Positions 7,093-16,656 of a stretch of DNA of 64,000 nucleotides are shown here, piece by piece. The stretch is from Brucella haematophila (GTDB taxonomy: Bacteria; Pseudomonadota; Alphaproteobacteria; Rhizobiales; Rhizobiaceae), in contig NZ_VCPE01000004.1 of NCBI RefSeq assembly GCF_005938105.1, positions 1 to 64,000 on the forward strand, written 5' to 3'. The notes under the pieces were generated by a model. That model was given only the letters and a program-made list of their open reading frames with translations. It was not told the origin of the DNA and did not search any database. Position numbers and translations under genes: made by a program. How positions within the stretch are numbered: position 1 is the first letter of the stretch; each line of letters starts with the position of its first letter.

Positions 7093-9213
7093 ATGGACGA
7101 CAGCAACGATCTCTTTTCAAGAGTGGTGAACAATGCCCGGGAGCGGCAGGTGGAACGGCGTACTGAAAAGAGCGCCGCGCCTCAACCCGTCGCGCCGCCG
7201 GTGGCGACGCCGTTGCCTTCCACGCCTGCTCCGCAGGCTGCAAAGCCCGTCGCGACCAAGGCCCCGCCAGTGTCATCCGGCGGCGATGATTATAACGCCT
7301 CGTCCATTCGCGTTCTCGAAGGGCTGGAGCCGGTACGTCTGCGCCCCGGCATGTATATCGGCGGCACCGATGAAAAGGCGCTGCATCACCTGTTCGCGGA
7401 AGTCATCGATAACTCGATGGACGAAGCCGTTGCGGGTCATGCAAACTTCATCGAAGTCAGCCTCGATGCCGAAGGTTTCATCACCGTTTCTGATAATGGG
7501 CGCGGCATTCCGGTTGACGAGCACCCACAGGTGCCAGGAAAATCCACGCTCGAAGTCATCATGACCAAGCTGCATGCTGGCGGCAAGTTCGACGGCAAGG
7601 CCTATGAAACATCGGGCGGCCTGCACGGCGTTGGTGTCTCCGTGGTCAATGCACTATCCGACGTGCTGGAAGTGGAAGTTGCGCGCAACCGTCGCCTCTA
7701 TCGCCAGCGCTTTTCTCGCGGCATTCCGCAGGGCGGGCTGGAAGATGCAGGCGAAGTACACAATCGCCGCGGCACGCGTGTTCGCTTTCATCCGGACCCG
7801 GATATTTTCGGCAAAGCGGCTCATTTCGATCCGCACCGGCTTTATCGCATGGCGCGGTCGAAGGCCTATCTGTTCGGCGGCGTTGAAATCCGCTGGAACT
7901 GTGATCCATCGCTGCTCGACCCGAAAAAGGAAACGCCTGAAAAGGCAGTGTTCCACTTCCCCGGCGGTCTGAAGGATTATCTTCAGGCGTCGCTCGGCAA
8001 GGAGCATCAGGTCACCCGCGAGCTTTTTGCTGGCAAGACCGAAAAGCAGGGCGGACATGGCGCGGTCGAATGGGCGGTCACGTGGTTCGGCGGTGACGGC
8101 TTTGTTCATTCCTATTGTAATACGATTCCGACCGCCGACGGCGGCACGCACGAAGCTGGCCTGCGCATCGCGCTGACGCGCGGTCTCAAGGCCTATGCGG
8201 AGCTGACCAATAACAAGCGCGCTTCGATCATCACGACGGATGACGTGATGGTGTCGGCAGCGGGCATGTTGTCGGTGTTTATCCGCGAGCCGGAATTCGT
8301 CGGTCAGACCAAGGACAAGCTTGCGACGGTGGAAGCGCAGCGCATCGTGGAAAATGCAATCCGCGATCCGTTCGACCATTGGCTTGCCGCCTCGCCGCAG
8401 GAGGCCTCGCGCCTGCTCGACTGGGTCGTGGATCGGGCGGAAGAACGCCTGCGCCGTCGTCAGGAAAAGGAAACTGTTCGCAAAAGCGCGACACGCAAGC
8501 TGCGCCTGCCCGGCAAGCTGGCCGATTGCACGCAGAATGCGGCAGCGGGCGCGGAATTGTTCATCGTCGAAGGTGACTCGGCAGGCGGATCGGCCAAGCA
8601 GGCGCGTAACCGTGCCACGCAGGCGATCCTGCCGCTGCGCGGAAAGATTCTCAACGTGGCCAGTGCGGGCCGCGAGAAGCTGACCGCCAACCAGCAGATT
8701 GCCGATCTCATTCAGGCGCTGGGCAGCGGCACGCGGAAGAATTATCGCGAAGATGATCTGCGCTATGACCGCGTAATCATCATGACCGATGCTGACGTGG
8801 ACGGCGCGCATATCGCATCGCTGCTGATCACCTTCTTCTATCAGGAAATGCCGGAACTGATCCGCAACGGCCATCTTTATCTGGCCGTACCGCCGCTTTA
8901 CCGCCTGAGTCAGGGCGGCAAGACGGCTTATGCGCGCGACGAAGCTCATAAAGACGAGTTGATGCGCACCATGTTTACCGGGCGCGGCAAGGTTGAAATC
9001 GGTCGCTTCAAAGGCCTCGGTGAAATGCGCGCCGAGCAGTTGAAGGAAACCACAATGGACCCGAAGAAGCGTACGCTGCTGCGGGTGCAGGTGGATGAAG
9101 ACTATGTCGATGAAACCCGCAATACCGTCGATGAGCTGATGGGAACCAAGCCTGAAGCCCGCTTCCGCTTCATTACGGATCGCGCCGCTTTCGTGGAAGA
9201 ACTCGACATCTAG
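7093..9213 (+). CDS. parE: DNA topoisomerase IV subunit B (ParE)
   Basis: A 706-aa ATPase subunit of topoisomerase IV, which decatenates daughter chromosomes together with ParC. Residues 1-65 are a Pro/Ala-rich extension. The GHKL ATPase follows: NSMDEAVAG (catalytic Glu and Mg-binding Asn), DNGRGIP, and GGLHGVGVSVVNALS (ATP lid). The TOPRIM domain has FIVEGDSAGGSAKQ and MTDADVDGAHI. The C-terminal KGLGEM and ...GTKPEARFRFI segments are usual. The short insert-free TOPRIM region and overall length fit ParE rather than GyrB. GAGAGC upstream of ATG 7093 is the likely ribosome-binding site. The 305 bp upstream hold the divergent promoters and no other gene I can support. Confidence 0.95.
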   Translation: MDDSNDLFSRVVNNARERQVERRTEKSAAPQPVAPPVATPLPSTPAPQAAKPVATKAPPVSSGGDDYNASSIRVLEGLEPVRLRPGMYIGGTDEKALHHLFAEVIDNSMDEAVAGHANFIEVSLDAEGFITVSDNGRGIPVDEHPQVPGKSTLEVIMTKLHAGGKFDGKAYETSGGLHGVGVSVVNALSDVLEVEVARNRRLYRQRFSRGIPQGGLEDAGEVHNRRGTRVRFHPDPDIFGKAAHFDPHRLYRMARSKAYLFGGVEIRWNCDPSLLDPKKETPEKAVFHFPGGLKDYLQASLGKEHQVTRELFAGKTEKQGGHGAVEWAVTWFGGDGFVHSYCNTIPTADGGTHEAGLRIALTRGLKAYAELTNNKRASIITTDDVMVSAAGMLSVFIREPEFVGQTKDKLATVEAQRIVENAIRDPFDHWLAASPQEASRLLDWVVDRAEERLRRRQEKETVRKSATRKLRLPGKLADCTQNAAAGAELFIVEGDSAGGSAKQARNRATQAILPLRGKILNVASAGREKLTANQQIADLIQALGSGTRKNYREDDLRYDRVIIMTDADVDGAHIASLLITFFYQEMPELIRNGHLYLAVPPLYRLSQGGKTAYARDEAHKDELMRTMFTGRGKVEIGRFKGLGEMRAEQLKETTMDPKKRTLLRVQVDEDYVDETRNTVDELMGTKPEARFRFITDRAAFVEELDI

Positions 9214-9231
9214 ACGACGCTCAACACGGAT

Positions 9232-9269
9232 AGAGCGGCACGCTGGTTCCGGCCAGCCGCCGCTCTTTT
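9232..9269 (+). terminator. parE terminator
   Basis: Hairpin AGAGCGGC...GCCGCTCT with an inner CTGG/CCAG stem, ending in TTTT, starting 18 bases after the parE stop. It also lies downstream of the convergent 9313-9495 gene and may serve both. Confidence 0.8.
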
Positions 9270-9312
9270 CATATCTGAGCCTGATATTCCAATGATTTGA
9301 AAAGACTGATGT

Positions 9313-9495
9313 TTATGCTTTCGCGTCGATACCCAGTCGCGACTCGATATCCTCCAGCGATTCTTTGACGAAGAATGTCTGATCGGCACTCATCGTCAGA
9401 ATGCGGGTGCCGGTGCCATAGGCATTGTAAGACAGAACGTGGTTGAAATTGATTGCGAGTTTTTCGCCGCTCACATCCGTCAGCATGATCCACAT
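9313..9495 (-). CDS. Small FlbD-like conserved protein
   Basis: A 60-aa protein reading MWIMLTDVSGEKLAINFN, then a tyrosine-rich middle, an ILTMSADQTFFVKES strand pair, and a final LEDIESRLG helix. This order (I-x-L-T-x-x-x-G, I-N-x-x-x, I-x-T-M-x, F-x-V-K-E-S-x-E-x-I) matches the layout of the FlbD family of small flagellar-locus proteins, although no flagellar gene is nearby, so the function is open. ATG 9495 lies nine bases after GGAGG; ATG 9504, which directly abuts it, is less likely. It is a single gene between parE and the gat cluster. Confidence 0.65.
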   Translation of the reverse strand: MWIMLTDVSGEKLAINFNHVLSYNAYGTGTRILTMSADQTFFVKESLEDIESRLGIDAKA

Positions 9496-9571
9496 GATAG
9501 CCATCCTCCACTAAAATCTGGTTCTCTTTAGAAGGATAGGCGCGCGGGACTGTTCGGCAACCGAGGATGGT

Positions 9572-10060
9572 TTAAAGCGTTGCACGCATGCGCACTTTTT
9601 CAACAACGCGACCCATGCTGGCAGAAGCTTCTTCGCCTTGCCACTCAATGCGGAAGCCCATTTTCTCGTAGAGACCAATGGCGGGAAGATTATCGGCATG
9701 CGTGCCGATTGTTGCGGTATCGAAACCGTCGAGCAGAATTTGCGCCATCAGCGCATCGAGAATGCGCCCACCGATGCCCTGCCCATGAAAAGGCGGATCG
9801 ATCCAGAGATCGGCAATATAGTTGCTGCTGGGAACTCGTGCGCCCCAGCCGAGGATTTTCCCGTTTGCTTCCGCCACCAGAACGCCATCGGCATTTTCAT
9901 GCAGATAACCGAGGAAATTCGCTTCCAGCTCCACGCGACGCTGATCGCATAACGGACCTGTCTTGGCCGGAATTTCCCATGCCCTGACCGCAAGAGCTAC
10001 CATGGAAACAAATTCGCCGGGGAAGCCCCGGCGAATTAAGATATCCAAATTTACCACCAT
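9572..10060 (-). CDS. GNAT-family N-acetyltransferase
   Basis: A 162-aa acetyl-CoA-dependent acyltransferase. The acetyl-CoA binding segment ([22 protein letters not shown]) carries the Q/R-x-x-G-x-G/A signature, and the C-terminal N-x-x-A-I-x-L-Y-E-K-M-G-F motif is typical. The substrate is unknown. Its start overlaps the end of gatA by ten bases, so it is the last gene of the gatC-GNAT-gatA-GNAT transcription unit and translation is probably coupled. A role in tRNA or protein acetylation would be a guess. Confidence 0.88.
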   Translation of the reverse strand: MVVNLDILIRRGFPGEFVSMVALAVRAWEIPAKTGPLCDQRRVELEANFLGYLHENADGVLVAEANGKILGWGARVPSSNYIADLWIDPPFHGQGIGGRILDALMAQILLDGFDTATIGTHADNLPAIGLYEKMGFRIEWQGEEASASMGRVVEKVRMRATL

Positions 10061-11538
10061 TTGGCCGGGGTGAAGCGCCCGGCAGCCTGCTCAATGGCAT
10101 GGGCTGCCTGAAACAGCGTCTCTTCCTCGAACGGGCGACCGATCAGCTGAAGGCCGAGCGGCAGACCGTGCTCGTTAATACCAGCAGGTACGGCGATGCC
10201 CGGAAGACCGGCCATGTTCACCGTCACGGTGAAGATGTCATTGAGGTACATCTTGACCGGATCGTTAGCGAGGTCTTCATCAGCAAGACCGAATGCAGCC
10301 GACGGCGTCGCAGGCGTGAGGATAGCGTGCACGCCCTTGGCGAAAACATCCTCAAAGTCCTTCTTGATCAGTGTACGGACTTTCTGGGCGCGTAGATAAT
10401 AGGCGTCGTAATAGCCAGCCGAAAGCACATAAGTGCCAATGACGATACGGCGCTTCACTTCCTTGCCGAAGCCAGCTGCGCGGGTCTGCTCGTACATGTC
10501 GGCAATGTCCTTGCCGGGCACGCGCAGGCCATAGCGCACGCCGTCATAACGCGCGAGGTTGGATGAAGCTTCTGCCGGAGCGACGATGTAGTAAGCTGGC
10601 AGCGCATATTTCGTATGCGGCAGCGAAATATCGACGATTTCAGCACCGGCATCCTTCAGATACTGAATGCCCTTCTGCCACAGTTCTTCGATCTCGCCCG
10701 GCATGCCATCGACGCGATATTCCCGAGGAATACCAATCTTGATGCCCTTCAGCGACTTGCCGATGGCTGCTTCGTAATCCGGCACCGGCAGATCGACCGA
10801 GGTGGTGTCCTTGAGGTCGAGCGAGGCCATGGACTTCAGCAGGATAGCGGCGTCTCGCACGTCGCGTGCAATCGGGCCAGCCTGATCGAGAGACGAGGCG
10901 AAGGCGACCGTGCCCCAACGTGACACGCGGCCATAGGTCGGCTTGATACCGACCGTACCGGTGAACGCGGCAGGCTGACGGATCGAACCGCCCGTATCCG
11001 TTGCAGTTGCGCCAGCGCAAAGCTGCGCGGCGACGGCAGCAGCCGAACCACCGGACGAACCGCCCGGCACGAGATCGGCATTGGAGCCCTTGGCGCGCCA
11101 CGGGTTTTTCACCGAGCCGTAAAAGGAAGTTTCGTTGGACGAGCCCATGGCGAATTCGTCCATGTTAAGCTTGCCCAGCATGACCGCGCCGTCGGCCCAC
11201 AGATTGGCGGTGACGGTCGATTCATATTCCGGCTTGAAGCCATCGAGAATATGCGAGCACGCCTGCGTATGCACGCCCTTGGTCGCGAACAGGTCCTTCA
11301 CACCGAGCGGAATGCCTTCCAGCGCGCCCGCATCGCCCTTGGCAATGCGTTCATCCGAGGCCTTGGCCATGGAACGCGCCTGATCATGCGTAACCGTCAC
11401 ATAGGCATTGATGGCTTCATTGGCGGTGTCGATAGCGGCTAGATAGGCATCGGTCAGCTCGGTCGCGGTGATGGCCTTGGCCTTCAGCTTGTCGCGCGCT
11501 TCGGCAATGGTCAGTGCGGTCAGTTCGCTCATCGTCAA
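10051..11538 (-). CDS. gatA: Asp-tRNA(Asn)/Glu-tRNA(Gln) amidotransferase subunit A
   Basis: A 495-aa amidase subunit of GatCAB, which converts misacylated Glu-tRNA(Gln) or Asp-tRNA(Asn) to the correct aminoacyl-tRNA. The amidase Ser-cisSer-Lys triad is visible: Lys in [10 protein letters not shown], Ser in [13 protein letters not shown], and the nucleophile Ser in [12 protein letters not shown]. The C-terminus ([18 protein letters not shown]) is complete. It lies six bases downstream of a GNAT gene and overlaps a second one. gatB is not in this window. Confidence 0.97.
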   Translation of the reverse strand: MTMSELTALTIAEARDKLKAKAITATELTDAYLAAIDTANEAINAYVTVTHDQARSMAKASDERIAKGDAGALEGIPLGVKDLFATKGVHTQACSHILDGFKPEYESTVTANLWADGAVMLGKLNMDEFAMGSSNETSFYGSVKNPWRAKGSNADLVPGGSSGGSAAAVAAQLCAGATATDTGGSIRQPAAFTGTVGIKPTYGRVSRWGTVAFASSLDQAGPIARDVRDAAILLKSMASLDLKDTTSVDLPVPDYEAAIGKSLKGIKIGIPREYRVDGMPGEIEELWQKGIQYLKDAGAEIVDISLPHTKYALPAYYIVAPAEASSNLARYDGVRYGLRVPGKDIADMYEQTRAAGFGKEVKRRIVIGTYVLSAGYYDAYYLRAQKVRTLIKKDFEDVFAKGVHAILTPATPSAAFGLADEDLANDPVKMYLNDIFTVTVNMAGLPGIAVPAGINEHGLPLGLQLIGRPFEEETLFQAAHAIEQAAGRFTPAKWW

Positions 11539-11544
11539 ATCCTG

Positions 11545-12021
11545 TCAGTGCGCCTCGGAGAGACGCTTTTCAAAAAAGGCGCTGTATTCGGAGTCCGGAT
11601 AGTCCAGAACCACACCGCAGCGCGTAAAACCCGAATTCTCATAAAGCCGCCAGGCACCGGCAAAACCGGGGCCAGTCCCGGTTTCAAGCACAAGGCGCGA
11701 AACATTCTTCGCATTGGCCAACCCGACAATCGCATCAACGAGAGCGGAACCCACGCGTTTGCCGCGCACTTCCGGGCGGGTAAACATGCGCTTCAGTTCA
11801 CCAGTGCCATCTTCGTGCAGCTTCAAGGCGCCGCAACCGACGGCCTTGCCGTCTTCATCGCGCGCCACGAAAACCGTCGTGTCCGGCTCCGCCATCTGCT
11901 CGACCGTCATCTTGAACTGGAATTCCAGTGGTGACAGCGGCAGCATATGCGCGTTCAGGTGTTCCACCAGCTCGCGCACATCGTCTTGCAACGGGGTCTC
12001 GATCGAAACCCGAATGGTCAT
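11545..12021 (-). CDS. GNAT-family N-acetyltransferase between gatC and gatA
   Basis: A 158-aa acetyltransferase. The segment ELKRMFTRPEVRGKRVGSALVDAIV holds the acetyl-CoA pyrophosphate-binding loop (R-x-x-x-G-K-R-V-G), and LYENSGF is the usual C-terminal motif. The N-terminal layout (V-F-V-A-R-D-E-D-G-K-A-V-G-C-G-A-L) resembles YsnE/PaiA-like enzymes. It sits three bases after gatC and six before gatA, so it is part of the same operon. Substrate unknown. Confidence 0.88.
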   Translation of the reverse strand: MTIRVSIETPLQDDVRELVEHLNAHMLPLSPLEFQFKMTVEQMAEPDTTVFVARDEDGKAVGCGALKLHEDGTGELKRMFTRPEVRGKRVGSALVDAIVGLANAKNVSRLVLETGTGPGFAGAWRLYENSGFTRCGVVLDYPDSEYSAFFEKRLSEAH

Positions 12022-12024
12022 GAC

Positions 12025-12312
12025 TTACTCCACGACCTTGGGAACGACGAAGAAATTGTCTTCCGTGACCGGTGCATTGGCGACTACGGCATCAGCAATG
12101 CCGCCATCGGTCACTTTGTCGTCGCGCAGACGCATATTCATCGGCGTCACCGAGGTCATTGGCTCGACGCCATCAACATTGACTTCGTTCAATTGCTCGA
12201 CAAAGCCCAGAATTGCATTGAGTTCACCGGTCATGCGCTCGGCATCGTCTTCACTGACGGCGATACGCGCGAGATGCGCGACGCGTTTGACGGTGGAAAT
12301 ATCGACGGACAT
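12025..12312 (-). CDS. gatC: Asp-tRNA(Asn)/Glu-tRNA(Gln) amidotransferase subunit C
   Basis: A 95-aa small subunit that wraps around GatA and GatB and stabilises the amidotransferase complex. The family features are the N-terminal helix ([22 protein letters not shown]), the [11 protein letters not shown] segment, and the conserved [10 protein letters not shown]...LRDD...ILANAP-like end ([20 protein letters not shown]). ATG 12312 has GGAGAA upstream; longer upstream starts at 12354 lack support. First gene of the gatC-GNAT-gatA-GNAT unit. Confidence 0.95.
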   Translation of the reverse strand: MSVDISTVKRVAHLARIAVSEDDAERMTGELNAILGFVEQLNEVNVDGVEPMTSVTPMNMRLRDDKVTDGGIADAVVANAPVTEDNFFVVPKVVE

Positions 12313-12335
12313 TCTGTTCTCCGCAAATGCTAGAT

Positions 12336-12418
12336 CAGGGCGGCGAACCGCCACCCTGAAGGTTCTTTGCTACGGCTATAACGGCGCGATTGTTGAAGCG
12401 CAACATTTCTTGCGCTTC
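12336..12418 (-). terminator. Two hairpins between the UPF0173 gene and gatC
   Basis: Hairpin 1 (12395-12418) has perfect 9-bp arms GAAGCGCAA/TTGCGCTTC, nine bases after the UPF0173 stop on the minus strand. Hairpin 2 (12336-12358, CAGGGCGGCG...CCACCCTG) lies just upstream of gatC. Neither has a strong U-run; the first is the probable terminator of the upstream gene. Confidence 0.5.
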
Positions 12419-12426
12419 TACGGGGT

Positions 12427-13134
12427 TTAGAAACTGTGAACGGTGCCTGCCGGATCCGCCAGAACCTTCGTGCCCGGATGATCGGCCATACCAGCAATAA
12501 ACTTGTCCGCCGTCTGGTCGATGATCGGGAAGGAACCGTAATGGCACGGCAATACGGCCTTGAAGTTAAAGTAGCGCTGGCAAGCCAGGGCCGCCACCGC
12601 GCCGCCCATGGTGAAGCGGTCACCAACCGGCACGATGCCGATTTCCGGCTGATGCAACTCGTTGATGAGCGCCATGTCGGAAAAAATATCCGTATCGCCC
12701 ATATGATAAAGTGTCGGGTCATTTTCGAAATGGAACACCAGACCATTCGGGTTGCCGAGCGCCTGCGAAACACCGTTTTGGGTCAGATAAGCGGAGGAAT
12801 GCAGCGCGTTGACAAAAGTGACCGAGAAACTGTCATGCGTCTGTGTGCCACCAGTATTGCCCATCTCCAGCTTTTCAACGCCTTGCGTACCGAGCCAGCT
12901 TGCCAGATCGGCATTGGCGATGACGGTCGCGCCATGATCCTTGGCGATGGTAACGGTGTCGCCGATATGATCGCCATGACCGTGGGTCAACGCAATATGG
13001 GTGACGCCCTTGGTCGCTTCCTTGAAGTCGATGCCTTTTGCACCGGGATTTCCGTTCAGGAACGGATCGATGAGGATGACGGCTTGTGCAGTTTCAATAC
13101 GGAAGGCGGCGTGGCCGAGCCAGGTCAGTTTCAT
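12427..13134 (-). CDS. UPF0173-type metal-dependent hydrolase
   Basis: A 235-aa metallo-beta-lactamase-fold protein of the UPF0173/YtkL-like group. It starts [13 protein letters not shown], has the zinc-binding HGHGDH motif ([11 protein letters not shown]), further ligands in HMGDTDIF (Asp) and CHYGSFP (His), and the conserved PVGDRFTMG stretch. The physiological substrate of this group is not established. ATG 13134 matches the family start; the frame stays open to 13284 without a ribosome-binding site. Divergent from ruvX across a 99-bp promoter region. Confidence 0.9.
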   Translation of the reverse strand: MKLTWLGHAAFRIETAQAVILIDPFLNGNPGAKGIDFKEATKGVTHIALTHGHGDHIGDTVTIAKDHGATVIANADLASWLGTQGVEKLEMGNTGGTQTHDSFSVTFVNALHSSAYLTQNGVSQALGNPNGLVFHFENDPTLYHMGDTDIFSDMALINELHQPEIGIVPVGDRFTMGGAVAALACQRYFNFKAVLPCHYGSFPIIDQTADKFIAGMADHPGTKVLADPAGTVHSF

Positions 13135-13233
13135 GAAGATTCTCCTTCGATCTCGATTTCCGGGTTGAGAACAGATATGACGCCCATAAAGTTGAAAGCA
13201 ATATGAAGAGACTTCAAATTCCGATGAGGACTT

Positions 13234-13722
13234 ATGGCTATCGTTGAAATCGAGGAAGTTCCGGCGCTGCTCAAGCCTGGTCATACGATTGCCGGATTGG
13301 ATCTTGGGACCAAGACCATCGGGCTTGCCGTTTCGGACTTGGGTTTTTCCTTTGCGAATCCGCGCCCGGTCATCAAGCGCGTGAAATTCACGCTGGATGC
13401 GCAGGCGCTTTTGAAAGCGCTGGAGGCGGATAAAGTCGGCGTGATCGTGATCGGCTTGCCCATGAATATGGACGGCACCTCCGGTCCCCGTGTTCAGGCG
13501 ACCCGCGCTTTCGTGCGCACCATGCAGCCGCTCACCGACCTGCCCTTCGTATTTTGGGACGAACGGCTATCCACCGTTGCCGCCGAACGCGCTTTGATCG
13601 GCATGGACGTTTCACGCGGCAAACGGGCCGAACGCATCGATTCGGCAGCCGCCGCTTTTATCTTGCAGGGCGCGCTTGACCGCCTGCATCTGATCAGGCG
13701 GTCAGAAGCAGACGACGATTAA
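13234..13722 (+). CDS. ruvX: RuvX/YqgF pre-16S rRNA nuclease-like protein
   Basis: A 162-aa RNase H-fold protein formerly called putative Holliday junction resolvase and now linked to 16S rRNA 5'-end maturation. The catalytic signature is [16 protein letters not shown] (first Asp), [23 protein letters not shown] (Glu) and [16 protein letters not shown] (last Asp). Length is normal, with a short N-terminal extension ([16 protein letters not shown]). It ends five bases before the convergent aidB stop; no terminator fits in between. Confidence 0.92.
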   Translation: MAIVEIEEVPALLKPGHTIAGLDLGTKTIGLAVSDLGFSFANPRPVIKRVKFTLDAQALLKALEADKVGVIVIGLPMNMDGTSGPRVQATRAFVRTMQPLTDLPFVFWDERLSTVAAERALIGMDVSRGKRAERIDSAAAAFILQGALDRLHLIRRSEADDD

Positions 13723-13727
13723 GTCGG

Positions 13728-15359
13728 TCAGGGTTGGGCCGGATAAAGCTGATCGAGAATACGCATCGCATCATGGCGCGCATCGAGCATGCCATAGGTG
13801 CTGCGCCACTGACCGCCAAGGCGCGTTTCAATAAATGCGTCGGCAATATCGTCTGCGCCAAGCTGGCGCAACTCTGCCGCCGCTGCCGCATAGGCAAGCT
13901 GTTCCGTCAGAAGACGCGCGACGCCCTGATCGGTTTCCGTGAGCTGTAGAGCTGCGCGCAGAACGTCGATGGTGCCCTGCCCGCGCTGGCCAAGCTGACC
14001 GCCGATCCATTCCAGCACTTCGTCGAACAGGCCCGGCGCACGCGACAGCACGCGCGCCACATCCAGCGCCATGACGTTGCCGGAGCCTTCCCAGATCGCA
14101 TTGACGGGCGCTTCGCGATAGGCGCGCGCCAGATTGCCCTCTTCGATATAGCCATTGCCGCCAAGGCACTCCATGGCTTCGTAAAGCAGCGCAGGCGCGA
14201 TCTTGCATACCCAATATTTGACCACCGGCGTCATGCAGCGGGCAAAAGCCGCTTCGGCTCGGTCGCTAGCTGCCATATCGAAGGCACGGGCAAGACGCAT
14301 GGAAAGTGCCGTGGCCCCAGCAACATCCAGCGCCATATCGGCCAGAACACGGCTCATCAAAGGCTGTTCGATCAGCGGTTTGCCGAAAACCTCGCGATGC
14401 CGGCAATGGTGCACGGCTTCTGCCAGACCGGAGCGCATCAGGCCTGCCGATGCAACTGCACAATCGAGCCGCGTCAGCGTCACCATGTCCATGATGGTTT
14501 TCACGCCCTCGCCCGGATTGCCGATCAGGTGGCCGATAGCGCCATCGAATTCGACTTCCGAAGAGGCGTTGGACTTGTTGCCGAGCTTGTCCTTGAGGCG
14601 CTGGAAGGCAAAGCCGTTGCCTTTACCTTCCGCTGTGAGGCGCGGAACCAGAAAGCAGGAAAGCTGCTCATCGACCTGCGCCAGAACCAGAAATGCATCC
14701 GACATTGGTGCGGACATAAACCATTTATGCCCGGTGATTGTATAGGTGCCATCCTCATTGACTGCCGCGCGGGTGGTGTTGGTACGCACATCCGTACCAC
14801 CCTGCTTTTCCGTCATGCCCATGCCGAGCGTGACACCGTTTTTGCTCAGCGCGGGCTTTTGCGAAAGGTCGTATTTCCGCGACATGACCGCAGGCGACCA
14901 TTCCTTGTAGATATCTGGCGCGCCCATCACTGCCGCAAGGGAGGCACTTGTCATGGTGAGTGGGCAAAGGTGTCCTGCCTCAAGTTGTGCCGTCAGGTAG
15001 AAACGCGCAGCGCGGGCTTGATGGCGACGACCAGTTTCGGCCGGATTATCCTCCCAGATTGAGCAATGCAGGCCGTGCGCAATCGAACGACGCATGAGCG
15101 CGTGATAGGCGGGATGATATTCGACAAAGTCGATACGATTGCCCTGCCGGTCATGCGTACGCAGTTTTGGCAGTTCCGTATTGGCCAGCCGCGCCAGATC
15201 CTGCGCTTCTGCCGACAACACAAAACGCCCTGTCTGCTCCAGCTCATTATGAAGCTCTGTTGGAAAACGAGCCGCAATCTGCATCAGAAGCGGATCGGCC
15301 AGATATGCATTGGTGCCTGCCATGGATGGCGTCTGGTTCGTGACTTCGTGCGTTTTCAA
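13728..15359 (-). CDS. aidB: AidB-type acyl-CoA dehydrogenase family protein
   Basis: A 543-aa flavoprotein of the AidB branch of acyl-CoA dehydrogenases, implicated in the adaptive response to alkylating agents. It matches E. coli AidB over its whole length by eye: THEVTNQ at the N-terminus, HLCPLTMTSAS, the FAD-contact GMGMTEKQGGTDV, LVLAQ, KDKLGNKSNASSEVEFDGAIG, EAMECLGGNGYIEE and NAIWEGSGNVMALDVLRVL-like. The C-terminal domain of about 100 residues corresponds to the DNA-binding tail of AidB. Monocistronic, convergent with ruvX; its promoter lies near the 144-bp palindromic repeat. Confidence 0.93.
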   Translation of the reverse strand: MKTHEVTNQTPSMAGTNAYLADPLLMQIAARFPTELHNELEQTGRFVLSAEAQDLARLANTELPKLRTHDRQGNRIDFVEYHPAYHALMRRSIAHGLHCSIWEDNPAETGRRHQARAARFYLTAQLEAGHLCPLTMTSASLAAVMGAPDIYKEWSPAVMSRKYDLSQKPALSKNGVTLGMGMTEKQGGTDVRTNTTRAAVNEDGTYTITGHKWFMSAPMSDAFLVLAQVDEQLSCFLVPRLTAEGKGNGFAFQRLKDKLGNKSNASSEVEFDGAIGHLIGNPGEGVKTIMDMVTLTRLDCAVASAGLMRSGLAEAVHHCRHREVFGKPLIEQPLMSRVLADMALDVAGATALSMRLARAFDMAASDRAEAAFARCMTPVVKYWVCKIAPALLYEAMECLGGNGYIEEGNLARAYREAPVNAIWEGSGNVMALDVARVLSRAPGLFDEVLEWIGGQLGQRGQGTIDVLRAALQLTETDQGVARLLTEQLAYAAAAAELRQLGADDIADAFIETRLGGQWRSTYGMLDARHDAMRILDQLYPAQP

Positions 15360-15495
15360 AGGCTCATTCCGTGCTGTTCGTTTGGGGGTAACTTAGTCCT
15401 CTTGCATCCAATTTGCTAAGAATTTGCCTTCCTTTCCCGAATTTCTTGCCGGGACGGCACAGGTTTTTCTTGGGGAATCGGCACGTGCCGTTATA

Positions 15496-15639
15496 AGTGT
15501 CTGAATAAAAAAAGCGGCAGGCCGTGGCGAAAATGGTGATTTCGAGAACCGGAGCGCAGCGTACTTTTAGGTACGTGAGCACCGGAAGCGCAGAAATTGC
15601 CATTTGCAGACAGGCATGGTGACTTTTGGATCAGACACT
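15496..15639. repeat. 144-bp palindromic repeat, copy 1 (Bru-RS-like)
   Basis: Bounded by perfect 9-bp terminal inverted repeats AGTGTCTGA (15496-15504) and TCAGACACT (15631-15639). The interior is a long imperfect palindrome centred on CGTAC...GTACG with flanking CCGG. It matches the copy at 19801-19944 along its whole length and has the same 144-bp size. It resembles the Brucella Bru-RS palindromic family, which is dispersed and non-coding. It lies between aidB and pyrB. Confidence 0.85.
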
Positions 15640-15687
15640 AAGGACAGTTGCGGAACCTGCCGTATGGTCCTATACGGGTGACTTGCC

Positions 15688-16656
15688 ATGATAAAAGAAC
15701 CGGTCTCTCCGCTTTTCCCTCACCGCCACCTGCTTGGCATCAAGGGGCTATCGCCCCTGGACATTCTCTGCCTCCTCGATCTTGCAGATCAGGAAATCGC
15801 CGTATCCCGGCAGCCAGAGAAGAAAAAGTCCGTGCTGCGCGGTCGCACGCAAATCAATCTTTTCTTCGAAGCATCGACGCGAACGCAATCGTCGTTCGAA
15901 CTGGCCGGTAAACGGCTCGGTGCCGACGTGATGAACATGTCGGTCGGCAATTCGTCGGTCAAGAAGGGCGAAACGCTCATCGATACGGCGATGACGCTGA
16001 ACGCGATGCAACCGGATATTCTGGTCATCCGCCATGCGTCAGCCGGTGCTGCCGCCCTGCTCGCCCAGAAAGTCGGCTGCTCGGTCGTCAATGCGGGCGA
16101 TGGTGCACATGAACACCCCACACAGGCCCTGCTCGATGCGCTGACGATCCGTCGCGCCAAAGGCCAGATCGAAAACCTGATTGTCGCCATTTGCGGCGAT
16201 GTGCTCCACTCCCGCGTGGCACGCTCCAACATTCTGCTTCTCAATGCACTCGGCGCGCGCGTTCGCGTCGTTGCACCATCCACGCTTCTGCCTTCCGGCA
16301 TGGCCGATATGAGCGTCGAAGTGTTCAACTCGATGGAAGAAGGGCTGAAAGACGCCGATGTGGTCATGATGCTGCGCTTGCAGCGTGAGCGCATGGCCGG
16401 GTCATTCGTGCCTTCGGTACGCGAATATTTCCGCTTCTACGGCCTCGATAAGGAAAAGCTGAAGCACGCCAAGCCTGATGCGCTCGTCATGCATCCGGGC
16501 CCAATGAACCGCGGCGTTGAAATCGCCTCCGATGTCGCCGATGGCCCACAGAGCGTGATCCAGCAACAGGTGGAAATGGGCGTCGCCGTGCGCATGGCCG
16601 TGATGGAAGCACTGCTCGATCCGCGCCGTAATCCCAGCAACGGAGAAGCAGCATGA
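15688..16656 (+). CDS. pyrB: Aspartate carbamoyltransferase catalytic chain
   Basis: A 322-aa enzyme joining carbamoyl phosphate and aspartate, the committed step of pyrimidine synthesis. It has the carbamoyl-phosphate loop [46 protein letters not shown], and the aspartate-site segment [10 protein letters not shown] with MHPGPMNRG near the end. The gene is preceded by a small hairpin CCGTAT/ATACGG (15660-15677) abutting the GGGTGA ribosome-binding site, which might matter for control. It overlaps the next gene by ATGA (16653-16656), so the two products are made together. No PyrI regulatory chain is present. Confidence 0.97.
   Translation: MIKEPVSPLFPHRHLLGIKGLSPLDILCLLDLADQEIAVSRQPEKKKSVLRGRTQINLFFEASTRTQSSFELAGKRLGADVMNMSVGNSSVKKGETLIDTAMTLNAMQPDILVIRHASAGAAALLAQKVGCSVVNAGDGAHEHPTQALLDALTIRRAKGQIENLIVAICGDVLHSRVARSNILLLNALGARVRVVAPSTLLPSGMADMSVEVFNSMEEGLKDADVVMMLRLQRERMAGSFVPSVREYFRFYGLDKEKLKHAKPDALVMHPGPMNRGVEIASDVADGPQSVIQQQVEMGVAVRMAVMEALLDPRRNPSNGEAA

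Noticed and set aside
7654-8949. 431-codon minus ORF opposite parE
   Set aside because: Antisense shadow of a GC-rich coding region; parE is unambiguous and the shadow has no recognisable domain.
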